Assembly: GCF_037975245.1 (NCBI RefSeq)
Contig: NC_092581.1
Coordinates: 13,793,303 to 13,857,302, forward strand
Direction of reading: 5' to 3'
DNA length: 64,000 nt
From: Apostichopus japonicus
Lineage: Eukaryota; Echinodermata; Holothuroidea; Aspidochirotida; Stichopodidae
The notes beneath the pieces are model-generated. The model ran no database searches, had not been told where the DNA came from, and saw only the letters and a program-made list of their open reading frames with translations. How positions within the stretch are numbered: the first letter of the stretch is position 1; every line of letters starts with the position of its first letter. The translations under genes were made by a program, and so were the position numbers. Below are positions 34,191 to 45,000 of this stretch, one piece after another.

Positions 34191-34945
34191 AATAGACATG
34201 GGTGAATTGTAATTTGAAAGTTAAAGACAGCTGTCTCTGTTGACAATTTCACCTACCTACAGATCAAGTACAAAGCAATAGAAGATTGCTATCGGTCATA
34301 ATTTAGAAAACCTATCAAAGGTTTTTTCCACCTTCATTGTAATTTTGTGACGGACACTTTGTGTATATATTAGTATTAATCACATGTAAACTGCAAATTG
34401 GATTAATTCAAATTTTTGGAAGGAGTAAATTATTTTATTTTGAAAGGCGCTCATGGAAGTTTGCAAAGATTGGTTATATAATTTTAGTCCCTCTTAAAAG
34501 TATATATCTCAATTTCTTAGTCGATGCAAAAAATGTTTCTGCTTTTTCTGCATTGAAATGGATTTTCTGTACATTTTTGATGACTCCCAAACATACCTTT
34601 AGTTAATATGCTAGTGCATGGATGGGTTGTGCAAATTTTCTGCCAGAAAGATCTTAAAGACATTGTTGCACAAATTTAAAGTTGGAAAACTGCATTGCTG
34701 TGCTTGTCTGTTTCCAGTCGACCAATTGTTACAAAATCAGGTCAGTTTTTGAGCAGTCCAATCTATGACATCACTAGTCCTTACAGCCTGGTGTCTCCTA
34801 TCTCCCATCCGCACCAATCCACTCTGATCATAACTGTCAGGAAAACTGCGATTCCTTTTCATCTAACATCAGGTAGCTTAACGAATCCATTCATTTCCAT
34901 CTTGATCTCAAGTTAGATGTTTTCTTTTGTTTTGATTCCTGACAG

Positions 34946-35107
34946 ATGGCCGGGGAATTGAGTCGCCACCATCAGCAATTGAAACGACAGCTGGAAATGT
35001 TAGCTAGCTTAGACAAAGAGTTGACTGACATGGAAGAGTGGCTTAAAGTGACCAAAGAATCGCTGACGAGCCAGAAGACGATGAAGGCACAGCTAGCTCA
35101 AAAGAAG
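34946..35107 (+). CDS. DMD: Dystrophin-like exon (human exon 48 counterpart), spectrin repeats 18/19
   Basis: The acceptor is TTCCTGACAG and the donor AAGGTCAG; the exon runs phase 0 to phase 0. It reads MAGELSRHHQQLKRQLE, then LDKELTDMEEWLKVTKESL and ends MKAQLAQKK. The helix A tryptophan of repeat 19 is present in EEWL. It is 162 nt against 186 in human: about one heptad is missing before the tryptophan, and the rest of the loss is at the end. The methionine at its start is internal and not an initiation codon, since the acceptor precedes it directly and the frame continues from upstream. Confidence 0.85.
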
Positions 35108-35744
35108 GTCAGGATTGTTTGCACCTAACTTTTAAAGAGATATTTCCGTATTCCAAACCGCCAGTCGAAAACTCCATCTCAATATCATGTCTCTTACTTG
35201 AGATATGATTGGTTGAATAAGACCGAGTTTGACAGGCAAACCTTTCCACACTTCGGGCAGTTGTTCACGATAGGTGACCTTGGATATGGTCATGGCAGAT
35301 GTCCCTGAAAATCTTTATTTTCCTATTTTAATCTTTCTTGTTGATTTATCCATGAAATTTGATACATTGGGAACATCAGCTTGATCAGTCAATGTTCTCT
35401 GTATTTTGACAATGTCATCAAAATGCAATTTGTTTGGGGGGGGGGGTATGGGGGAAAATATTATTTCCTTCTGTGAATATATAGTCTAAAGCTCAATCGC
35501 CATGAAGACATCACACACTCTGATGTATTGCCAGATGCATGAACAAAATGTCACCAAATTAGGAACATTCATATCTTTGCCAAACAAAATGCTAAGAGGA
35601 TGTTGTTTTGACCGAATGATGCAGAAAATTTCCAGCAAAAGTTTTGTCAAACAATCAACTTAACCGAAGGAATGTTGTTTGAAGCTGAATGTATTAGGTT
35701 ATTGCATTGTAGAATTCTAACCTAATAACTCATTTGTCATGAAA

Positions 35745-35835
35745 ACTGAATACTAGTCATGAAAACTGTATACTTGTCACGTATACTTGTCACTGTATAC
35801 TTGTCACTGTATACTTGTCATGAAAACTGAATACT
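35745..35835. repeat. Short tandem repeat, TGTATACTTGTCAC units
   Basis: TGTATACTTGTCAC and CATGAAAACTGAATACTAGT words alternate in about six copies immediately before a SINE. Confidence 0.8.
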
Positions 35836-36112
35836 AGTGGTTAACGCCGGCGTCTCCCAGTCATGAGATCCCCGGTTTGATTCCCCGCCGACAACAATGT
35901 GTGTCGTCTGGCAAGGGTCATCTGGCAAGGGTCGTCTGGCAAGGGTGTTGTTCAATAACAACTTCCCGACATGGACATTAAATGGATGTGTGCCGAGAGA
36001 TTGGCTACGGTCAGCTTGCGAGTCTATAAGCCTCCATGGCTTCTTTCGCGAGTTCCTGCTTGCGGGAAGATCACTATACATACATACTTATCCCCTCTTG
36101 CAGTGCTTCTAG
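35833..36112 (+). mobile_element. tRNA-derived SINE
   Basis: The head TAGTGGTTAACGCCGGCGTC resembles a tRNA A-box/D-arm region and CCCGGTTTGATTCCCC at 35871-35886 is the B box. A triple CGTCTGGCAAGGGT block follows, then a body ending TGCAGTGCTTCTAG. It is not a tRNA gene, because the acceptor stem does not pair. Confidence 0.65.
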
Positions 36113-37294
36113 ATAAAGAGGCCAACATCATCTAAATCACATATTTTTTGACAATTTTAAATATTTAAAGTATTCGGTTGCATTTTATAACCCCTATTTT
36201 CCTCACTGGCAGAAAAAAGCAACTTTAGGAATGCTTGCTACAAGATTTTCAACACCTGTAATTATCAAATGCATCAAAATAGCAAAGTAATTTATGTACT
36301 GATAGCAAGTTAATTGACGATGCTATTAGTTGTTGAGGGTATGAACAAAGGGAGGGGTGGGGGAGGTTTTGGTGGTATTGGAGAGGGGTAGGAGGGTTTT
36401 AGGTGTTGTGGAGAGTAACTAATATTTGCATTCTGAAACAAACAGCCATAAAATGTTTTTGCTATAAATATAATCACAGAGTGTAAATGAATCCCATTTA
36501 AGAGTCATGGAGAGGAATTAGTTGGTAGTAATAACATCCTGATAAATGTTTAAAATGTTCTAGCCCTTAATGTAAATGAATGTTTTGTATAAGATATGAA
36601 CACATAAAAAAGAACAGATTTCTTGAGATACATATCGTGTGGGAAGAAAAAGAATCACCGTGGTTAATCTGGTTTGAAGTAAATCTGCAATCTCTTTGTT
36701 CAGTAACAATGATGATGTTTCCATAGTAACCAATTTTTCGTGGGAGTTAGAATGTTAAGCAATAGATAAGGTGTGGGTGAGACCTCTTTCAAAGGTATTA
36801 GTGACTAGAAACGTGCGCAATCATCTGCATTTATGCAAAGTCATAAGCACTCATAAACTGACGTAATCATAATGTTAGAGGCGTTGGTAATGTTTGGGAG
36901 GTTTCGTCGTGTGATCGTTCGACTCCTGACGTATGTCCTGTCCCGAAGAACTAAGTAATTAAGTAAACATTCTGTCAAGAAGACATTGATAGAATTTGTG
37001 GCGAAGGCAAATTTGATATTTTAGAGTTATGTTTGTTTGACGGTTTTGGTTTTCATCAATATTTATTTTGTAATCACTGTTATGAGATTTTAAATATTTT
37101 TTTAATGGTAATAACGTTTAATGTACATGTGAAGAACATATTAAAGAAAAAGGTTAATTGATGTTAAAAATACAAAGAGTTGTGAATGGTTGTGATATGT
37201 ATGTAAACTCTTTTGAATTATCTGTTGCTCCAAAGGTAGAAGGGAGGATGGGTGGACAAAACGTAAATATATGCAATTAACCATGCTTGTCCAG

Positions 37295-37295
<1 letters not shown>
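36113..37295. other. Intron 48/49 counterpart, middle
   Basis: No gene. An X-box-like GTTTCCATAGTAAC lies at 36717-36730. A G/T-rich patch lies near 36350-36410. Confidence 0.45.

Positions 37296-37377
<82 letters not shown>
37296..37377. repeat. (TA)n microsatellite
   Basis: About 80 bp of pure TA. A second tract of about 60 bp lies at 37646-37707, on the other side of the small inverted-repeat element. Confidence 0.95.
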
Positions 37378-37379
<2 letters not shown>

Positions 37380-37388
37380 CATAATATG

Positions 37389-37635
37389 TACCTTAGGTCG
37401 ACAGTTTATGGTAAAAAAGTGTACCTTAGGTCAACATTTCAGTGTCGACCTAATGTTTTCACTACCATTTTAAGACACTTTTTTATTGTCGCAAATAGCT
37501 TTATAATGTTCTCCGTCCTCTAAAACGTTCATTTAAAAGTTTTGGTTAGGGTCGGTTCAGGGTTAGGGTTAGAAAAAAGGGTTAGGGTTAGATTAAATTT
37601 AGTGTGTTAGTCAATGTAACTGTCGACCTAAGGTA
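37389..37635. mobile_element. Small MITE-like element with 18-bp inverted ends
   Basis: TACCTTAGGTCGACAGTT at 37389-37406 is the exact inverse of AACTGTCGACCTAAGGTA at 37618-37635. The 247-bp element sits between two (TA)n tracts, suggesting a TA target. Inside are GGTCAACA and TGTCGACCTAATG (partial extra copies of the end) and five TTAGGG-type units at 37550-37590. Confidence 0.75.
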
Positions 37636-37723
37636 GGATCCATAGTTATATATATATATATATATATAAATGAAAATCGTAATATATATGTATATATATA
37701 TATATATTTTTCCCTGATTGCAG

Positions 37724-37952
37724 TTACTGATCGATGCAGTGGTTACCCACCGGGACAGCGTCAACAACATCAACGCTGTCTTCTTGGAGATCGCCTCAGA
37801 GGCAGACAAGGTAGAACGGGAGATGCCCGAAGCCCTGAAGAAGAGGATCGAGACCATGAACAACGAATGGGAACGGATCCAAGAATCTGGGTCACAGAGT
37901 AGGTCTGGATCAGACATGGAGGACGACAGACCAATATGGATTAAGCAAAACA
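37724..37952 (+). CDS. DMD: Dystrophin-like exon (fused counterpart of human exons 49+50), spectrin repeat 19 and hinge 3
   Basis: The acceptor is CTGATTGCAG. The exon opens LLIDAVVTHRDSVNNIN, continues through LEIASEADKVER and a helix C with ALKKRIETMNNEWERIQE, then a polar hinge with SQSRSGSDMEDDRPIW. The NEWERIQE tryptophan matches the SEWKAVN tryptophan of human exon 50, so one exon here covers what human splits in two (211 nt together). Two donors give the same phase 1: GTAAGG after 37952 (chosen) and GTAGGT after 37898. Both are compatible with the next exon. The (TA)n tract ends only about 16 bp before the acceptor, which shortens the usual pyrimidine region. Confidence 0.85.
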
Positions 37953-40115
37953 GTAAGGATTAACAGATTAATGAGATGAAATTAAATTGAATTTAACCAA
38001 AAAAGAAGAAAAGAATAGGTTAGGCTCTTATTACGGTAAAAAAAATGTGCGTAATATAGATGTTCATGTATAGTGTTATGCAATCTTAAGTGTGGTCTAT
38101 ATTAAGAAGAGGAATTGTTGCACAGTATTTAATAATTTGCTTTATAGAGTGATCCAGATTTGCATGGGTGGAAATCATATTAAACCTGTGAATGAAATAA
38201 GTTTTAGAACCTCCTCCCCAAAAGTTGCTAGTAAATAGATGTAAGCGGTTTAGAGCAAACAAAAAAAGGTGGCTATCTTTTTTCTACAAAATTGCAAAAA
38301 TTTGTGGATTTCCCATTAGTTCCTACTATTTCACATCAACCATTGCCAAGACTTTTTGTAGACACTAACTTAAGTACTTCCTTCCTTACATCACAAGAAG
38401 CAAAAAGGGAAAAAGAAAAATCTATCAACAATTGATTGCCTTTGTCAATCTGGAATAGCGCCAACTATTTTAGCTCACTCAAACAGAGAAACACATATAG
38501 CTTTCATTGGTCGCCAGGGCTTTGATCTCGCTGTTTGTGCTCCTTGACTAAGGTTTCAAGCTATTTTGAAAGTCAAGTTCATCCACGATAAAAAGATTTT
38601 ACAAGAATTGTTGTAGTTTATCTGTATTAACAAGAAATGGTTGTACGTGAAGTGCCTAAAACAAGAGAGGATTCCTTGTAGATAAATACGTACAACATGA
38701 TTTAGATCTTGCTTAGCACGACTTGTAAGATTGTGAAACAGATTTGGCATCCCTATAACAAAATCTGTTGACTCTAGGCTGCCAAAATAAATATATTAAT
38801 GTTAAGATGTGATCTTGATGGGCTTTTAGAGGGGTTTGCAAAGTTACAACATTAAACCATTTAAAGGCCTATTGAAGTCCATATTAATCATTATGATAGT
38901 CTAGAATTTGGGTCCCTTTCATTTGCAAAATACTTGAAAGCCTTTAAGTTTTTAAATTAATTGCAAAAATGACAACATTTTGTCGTTTTGCATTTGAATC
39001 GACTTGTGCTACACTTTGACTGTTATAATTCCCTACCACTGACTACATACACATCACATCAATATGTTTACTGTATCATAAAATCTACTTGTGTAGCTTC
39101 CAGCTCACAGATTTGCTTCATACCTCTTTACTTAATTATGCATTATCTTACTTCAAGGGACATTTTCTAATCTAATTCATTATTGTTATCGCCATGGTTA
39201 CAGAATGGCTAATCACCATCCATTAATTATTTCATAGTTTTCAAACAAACATTCCGTGGCAGCTTTATGACACGTCGAAGCTGCGTTTCTCATTATTTTT
39301 ATTCGATGTAGGAAGTGGCTGATTAATATCAGTTTCGGTATTGTAAGTTTGCAGAGAGAGGACAGAGATAGTTCTTCCTGTGATAATGCCAGGGTTCTTT
39401 GTTGATAAAGATTTTACTACTGACTATATTAAGCTAACATGTACTTTGGAGTTAGGCAATCAGTTATTTGTATTGTAAAGACCTGTATCAGTTGTGGTTA
39501 GGCTCTGTATTGTTGTCACAATTTTATTTACAAAAATAGTAAATAGTGAGCCTTTTTTTTTCGGGCAACGGAAGATCGAATCTGTGTGAGCAGCTATGAT
39601 TGAGGGAGATTTGCAAGTAGGTTTGAGGAATTGTTTGTTTGGATTTATTTGCATATATAGTCCTAATTAGGGACCATTCAACACTGCAGGATTTTTCTTA
39701 TGGATGCAATCTCGATTTGCCAATAGAGAACTGGAATCCAAAATTGAGTTCAGCTTCTTTTAAGATAGTAACTCTACATGAGGATTTGAAATTGTGTTAT
39801 CGAAGTATCAAATTTTGTATTTGTGTGTCGTGCACTTTGACCAATGCAGGAGTACGAACCAGTTGCGGAGGTTGACACCATGGTGAAACAAACATCTTGT
39901 TTGTATTTTACGTCTTGTAAAAATGAACAGTTCTGTGTTGTCGTCTACGATGTGAATATCAAACAGTTTATTTGTTTATTGTGCATTATGAACAGTGGAA
40001 AAGATTGTGGATGCATCATTGTAAGAAGCAATTTCACACAGGGTAAAAAACATAATTTTTCATTTTTTCCTCTTTTTTCTCTCAATTTTTTTTCTCTTTA
40101 TATTTTGGAACACAG
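37953..40115. other. Intron 50/51 counterpart
   Basis: A 2.2-kb AT-rich intron without repeats that I recognise. A half X-box (GCCATGGTTAC) lies at 39191-39201. Confidence 0.6.
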
Positions 40116-40330
40116 AGATAACAGATACCATCACTCCTACTAAAGTTGAAATTCAACGATCCAACTTCATGGAGATCAATGGCAACGATATCTCGGACAA
40201 AGTGATGGAGTTTGACAAGATGGTGGCGGAGCTCCGTGATTGGTTGGTCCTCCTAGACAGGACGCTGCGTACACAACCTGTTACCGTGGGCGACCTCGAG
40301 GAGATTGAAGAGACCATCGCTAGACAGAAG
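40116..40330 (+). CDS. DMD: Dystrophin-like exon (human exon 51 counterpart), hinge 3 end and spectrin repeat 20 start
   Basis: The acceptor is GGAACACAG after a pyrimidine-rich tract and the donor AAGGTGTG. Its first two bases complete the codon from the previous exon (phase 1 to phase 0, as in human). It reads ITDTITPTKVEIQRSNF (end of hinge 3), then FDKMVAELRDWLVLLDRTL and VTVGDLEEIEETIARQK. The human exon has the same order, with TDWLSLLD and a nearly identical VGDLEDINEMIIKQK. It is 215 nt against 233, the difference lying in the hinge. Human exon 51 is a well-known target of exon skipping. Confidence 0.95.
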
Positions 40331-41941
40331 GTGTGTTTTTTTTTCCAAACGTCCTCAAACTACCGGTTATTAAGGCCCTAAGAGTCATATAAATGGTCTC
40401 TTTTGGGAAAAGGATCTTTTTGTTGACTTGTGAAAATACTTGCAATACATCTCTTAGTAAGGCAATGTTTGTTACAGCTCATGCACACCTAAATGGTTAC
40501 ATGGAATCCATTGGTTGATGTCCACAATAAGGATCCCAGTGGATGAACAATTTGTCCAAAGTTTGTTTATACATTGTCAACATGTGCTCATGTACCAGAA
40601 ATATCTTTATACACAAAGAAAAGAAGAAATTTGTTTTCAGCGATCTACATGAATTTCTCAAATATAGTTGGCCGTCAATGTTACGTATGTCATTAATCAT
40701 ACAAGATCTCTCATACTCTCATAGGAATACGAAGGTGTTAAACCTTTAACAGTCAAAAAGCTTTCTTGGCATTTACTTTTCCTTTTGGATCTTGACTGTT
40801 TTAAAAAGTATAAATGGAAGAAACACAATGATATGTCAACAAAAATTCCTCTGTACTGAAAAAGTGTCTAACAATTCGATAACATTTAGTGGACCTTCTT
40901 CAGGTGCAAGCTGATGAGTCAGAGGATGGCTTTAAAGTTAAATAACAGACTCTCATCATGCAAAAAAAAAAAAATTGAGAAAGGTTTGATCTTCTCTGAA
41001 TGAAATGACTGGCACGGCCATATTAAGGACCTACCTTAAAATTAGTTTGTGAATGTTATGCCTTACTGTGTGTATAATGTCTGGAGAGTATATCTTCATC
41101 CTTTTCTCCATCTTCTGATGGACACTTCACTGTTTTCACATTTCAGCACACTTCTGATTTTCTTTTTAGTGATTTATTTTTAATCAAGTAGGAAAAAAGG
41201 TGCAGGTTTAGCTTTGCATCCTGAAGAGTGATATGCATGGAAGTTAGTCGCCCAATCCTTAAAGTTCTGCTCGGCATTTTGTAGTTACCGTAGTGAATGG
41301 CGGATTTCGAGATATTCGCTTCATTTTTAGAAATCATTCTATTTATTTTCTCACAACAAAGACATAGTTGAAGACATAGCTTTTGCACATCTGCTAATCA
41401 TAGCTAATCTCCGTTGTCACTTGAAAAAAAAAAACTCAAAATAGTTCAGTGCCAAATATGATTAATTTGGTAAACCTTGATTTTATTCAATCTTCAATTC
41501 TGCAGCAAAACATCTACCCGAAATTCTTTTTTTTTACTCGTCTGGGTGGACATTTTGCCAGATCATTTCATTTTGATTTTGCTTCAAGTTTGATTTGAAA
41601 ATTTCGCAATTTTGTTCCCATCTGTTTTAATTAAGGGGAAAAAATGTTTTCCATCAAAAAGCAGCAGAAATTGTTACTTCTGTGAGTTGTGATTTAATTG
41701 AAATGTAAAAGCAAAACATTCATAATTTACAAAAGCATAAATCTCACACAAATTAGTCAACATAATATCGTGATATGACCTCTGTTGTGTAAGCCTTGTA
41801 TACCACTGAACAAATCCTTCCACCATTTACAGTCAGAGCTGGATTTCCTGCGAATGGCCGGCAGGTATTGCCAACTTTCATTGCAAAACCACTTAATGAA
41901 TTTTGAAATGCAACCTTGAATAATATTTGTCTCTCTTTTAG
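40331..41941. other. Intron between the exon 51 counterpart and the candidate extra exon
   Basis: AT-rich, no repeat or gene seen. It ends in TTTGTCTCTCTTTTAG. Confidence 0.5.
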
Positions 41942-42049
41942 GAAATATGGTCCAGCATCCTTCCAAAATTTTCAGGCCTTAGTCCCCAGGAGCGTGAAAC
42001 CCTGGGGGCTTGGGTCGTAGATGTTGTGAGCATGCTCGTTGACCTGGAG
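41942..42049 (+). CDS. DMD: Candidate extra in-frame exon (36 residues) in spectrin repeat 20
   Basis: The stretch has a strong acceptor (TTTGTCTCTCTTTTAG), an uninterrupted 108-nt frame and a strong donor (GAGGTCAGT). It is in phase 0 on both sides, exactly what the exon 51 and exon 52 counterparts need, so it can be included or skipped without a frame change. It reads EIWSSILPKFSGLSPQ then WVVDVVSMLVDLE. The base composition is more GC-rich and codon-like than the surrounding intron. Vertebrate dystrophin has nothing here: human exons 51 and 52 join directly at the start of helix B. I do not recognise the peptide. It could be a lineage-specific cassette exon, or a chance frame. Confidence 0.55.
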
Positions 42050-45000
42050 GTCAGTTGATTTGCATATATTCTTGCCACCACTGTTTCCACCTGGCCTGCA
42101 CTTGACTCGCTACTTCCTCTGTTTCTTTTTTTTTTGTCGTGAGAGTTTTTTTGTTTTTGCATGCTGCTGCTGCAAAAAAAGAAATCTTGCAGCCCATGTT
42201 TGCTTCTTTTTTTAGTTATCTTTTTTCTTTCATACTGTTGAATATGTATATTTAGGAAACCAATGAGGAAACACAGAGTCCATGTCATGGATATTCATCA
42301 GTTCTCTTCAAATAATGTTTTCACTCTCTGTTAACAATTTCTCTTTTCGCACAAACTTTTCTCCGCTCACCTCGATCGACTAGGTCATCATTTTTCAAAC
42401 TACCAAATACTCTGAAGCCCACTCTTAGGCTTAGTTTAAAAAAATAAGTCCTTTTGAATCTTGGTTACATTTCATCATTTAAAGAACAAGTTTCATTCCA
42501 GACTTTTCGAGTGGAACAACCATCTAATATTTAAAAATGAAATATTAATTCAGACCTGAGATCATATTTAACGTTTCATTTTAGTTCATGATTGAATCAT
42601 AAATTTTTGAGTTTTTAAAATTAATATTTGGCACCTTCATAATTCATGTAATCCATAGAGTGAACTGGATCGTTGGCTTGAAAATTATCATTGGTTGAAG
42701 GATTCCATTTAAAAAGAAAACAGATGATTTGATTAATTTATGCAACGACAGATAGTGTATTGAGAGCTGCTTCCAGCCTTTTGTAGTTTATTTGGTTTAA
42801 CACTTCAGGTATAAACACATAGATTCAACATATCATAAATTGTAATTACAGAAATAATATATTCATGAGGTGAAAGGAAGTGCACAGAAACCCGACAGGG
42901 GCTTGAAGATGTGCACTCCCGTATACAATACACAAAAACATCGAAAATATGAACAACTACGAAGACTAGCAGAAAAGAGATAGCTAGGTTTAAACCACAA
43001 AGTAAAAAATGGAAAGCACCCGCAACCTCCCATTAAACACTCCCCTTCCCCACCCATGAAAATTTAACAGCAAGTTGATATAAAGAGACAAGTAACAGTT
43101 ACCTTCTACAAGATCAATAATACCTTCCATTACATGTAATATGGTTTATTAAACTGCGCAGTCACAAAAATGTCACAAAATTCTGATAACAGCTTTTTAA
43201 CCACTAAATTGACAAAACCTCTCTGGAAGGCATATGCTTGACATTTTATTTGTCTGGAAGTGAAATTGAACTTTTTAAACCGAGAACAAGTTTCTGGGCA
43301 AGTTCGGGCAGGTGGGCAGCGACTGGGTTTCCTTCATATTGACAGGTAATATATTGCAATTTTCTGACTGCCTCTCCCCCACCCCATGGCTAGTGAGAAC
43401 CACCCATAGTCATTTTGGTCAAAATGATTATGTGAACATGTGGAGAATATGGGAGTTAAACAGGGTGGGGTGGGTGCATTGCATGGGTGGGGTTATCATT
43501 AGGATCTTTGCTAAAATGGAATATAAGGACACCCTTTGCCTGCACCGAGTATCAACAATATACAAAACTGGAGTTTAAATATATGACAGTGTTTATGCAT
43601 GTATGTTTTCGGTGCATGTTGTTCTGTCAAAGCAACGATGATACTTTTGTTTTGTTTTTACCTGTAAGTTTTTGGCATGGCATCATGATTATTTTGTCCG
43701 TATCCATTGTATGCAATACCCCTATGTGTGAATACCTGTGAACGGCTGCTCTTGAAATGTTACATAAAGAATTGTTGATGTCAAGCACCACTTTTAAGTT
43801 TACATAAATTAACTAATGGAAGTCATGCGTCGTAGTGAATTCGATCATCTGCCCCAAAGTAGGAAGTTGCATTTTTGGATGTCGCCTAACTGTGTAAAGC
43901 TTACAATCCATCTATGTGTAGTCTAAAACACAAAGTTGAAATGAGGAAAAAGTTTAAAAGCAAAGTATTTTGGGCCTTGCCAAAATCTTGTTTATGGGTA
44001 ATATTCAGTACTAGCATACTTAGTATCTCTAAGTATAAAACAGATCAACGATATAGTCTTGTGACAGCATAAGTGAGTAGCAGAAAAAAAAAGAAGTAAC
44101 CAGTTGCATTAAGTTTCTACACTGTTTTCAGGATCGTCAGTTTTAGGAAGGATAAAATATAGGCTTTTCATTCCAGATGCCTTCCATTCTTTTCGGACAT
44201 TTTATTTTTTTTTTTTTTGCCTTCTGTCAATTTTCATACTTTCTACACCATGCCTCTTCCATTTTCTTATTTTAATGATATTTCAAAGTGATCAAAGGCC
44301 TGGTTAACTAGTACTAAGTTTTGTATCGACTATATCTGCGCAACTGTTTTTAAACATACTATTATAATGTTCATCTCCTCAATTATATCTGGAAGTTTGC
44401 AAAAATATCAAAGCTTTCCAGTTGGATTTAACCCAAAGGTAGTAATTGATGTTTTTATGACATGATTTTAGTTTCTCTTAGAAGAAGGATCTTTTGGGTG
44501 TGCTAAAAATAGTCAGTTTGTTTTATATTTTATCGACTACCCAATGATTTTCTTGTAAAGGGACACTGTTGGTGTCACATCCCCCCCCTCCCCCCGGTCC
44601 TCAGGACTAATGATAGCTGGTGGTTCATCTCACGTTGTATTTTCTGCACATTGCCTACCCTGCGCTTGTGGTTTAATAATATACTCACCCTGGGGGATTG
44701 GTATAACTCATGAATATGACCAGACAAAAATTGTTCAGAGTTAAACATGAAATGGCATAAAAATGTGATACCCAGGATATGGTGCCTTGTGTGTTTTAAA
44801 AAGTAGAAACTGGAACACAATATACTACAATCAAGATATTAAAAAGCAAAAAAAATCCAAATATTTCAGTGTGCTAGAATCCTTGTGAGAAGTCTAAGCA
44901 CATAGTTTGAACATTAAATATTTGTTGAAGACATTTGCTTTTGTAGTAACAAAGTGGTTAATACCATGCTACATATCAATCCATCTCAACCTGGAATTTT

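Noticed and set aside
34946-34948. An initiation codon for a short dystrophin isoform at the first ATG of the exon 48 counterpart
   Set aside because: It follows a good acceptor directly and the frame is continuous with the upstream exon; no promoter-like sequence precedes it.
39850-39882. A 33-nt stretch between TGCAG and GTGAAA that looks like a micro-exon between the exon 50 and 51 counterparts
   Set aside because: Joined in the required phase 1 it reads into a stop (TGA) within nine codons.
41833-41864. A 32-nt stretch with acceptor TTTACAG and donor CAGGTATT just before the candidate 108-nt exon
   Set aside because: It is not a multiple of three, and joining it to the 108-nt exon gives an early stop.
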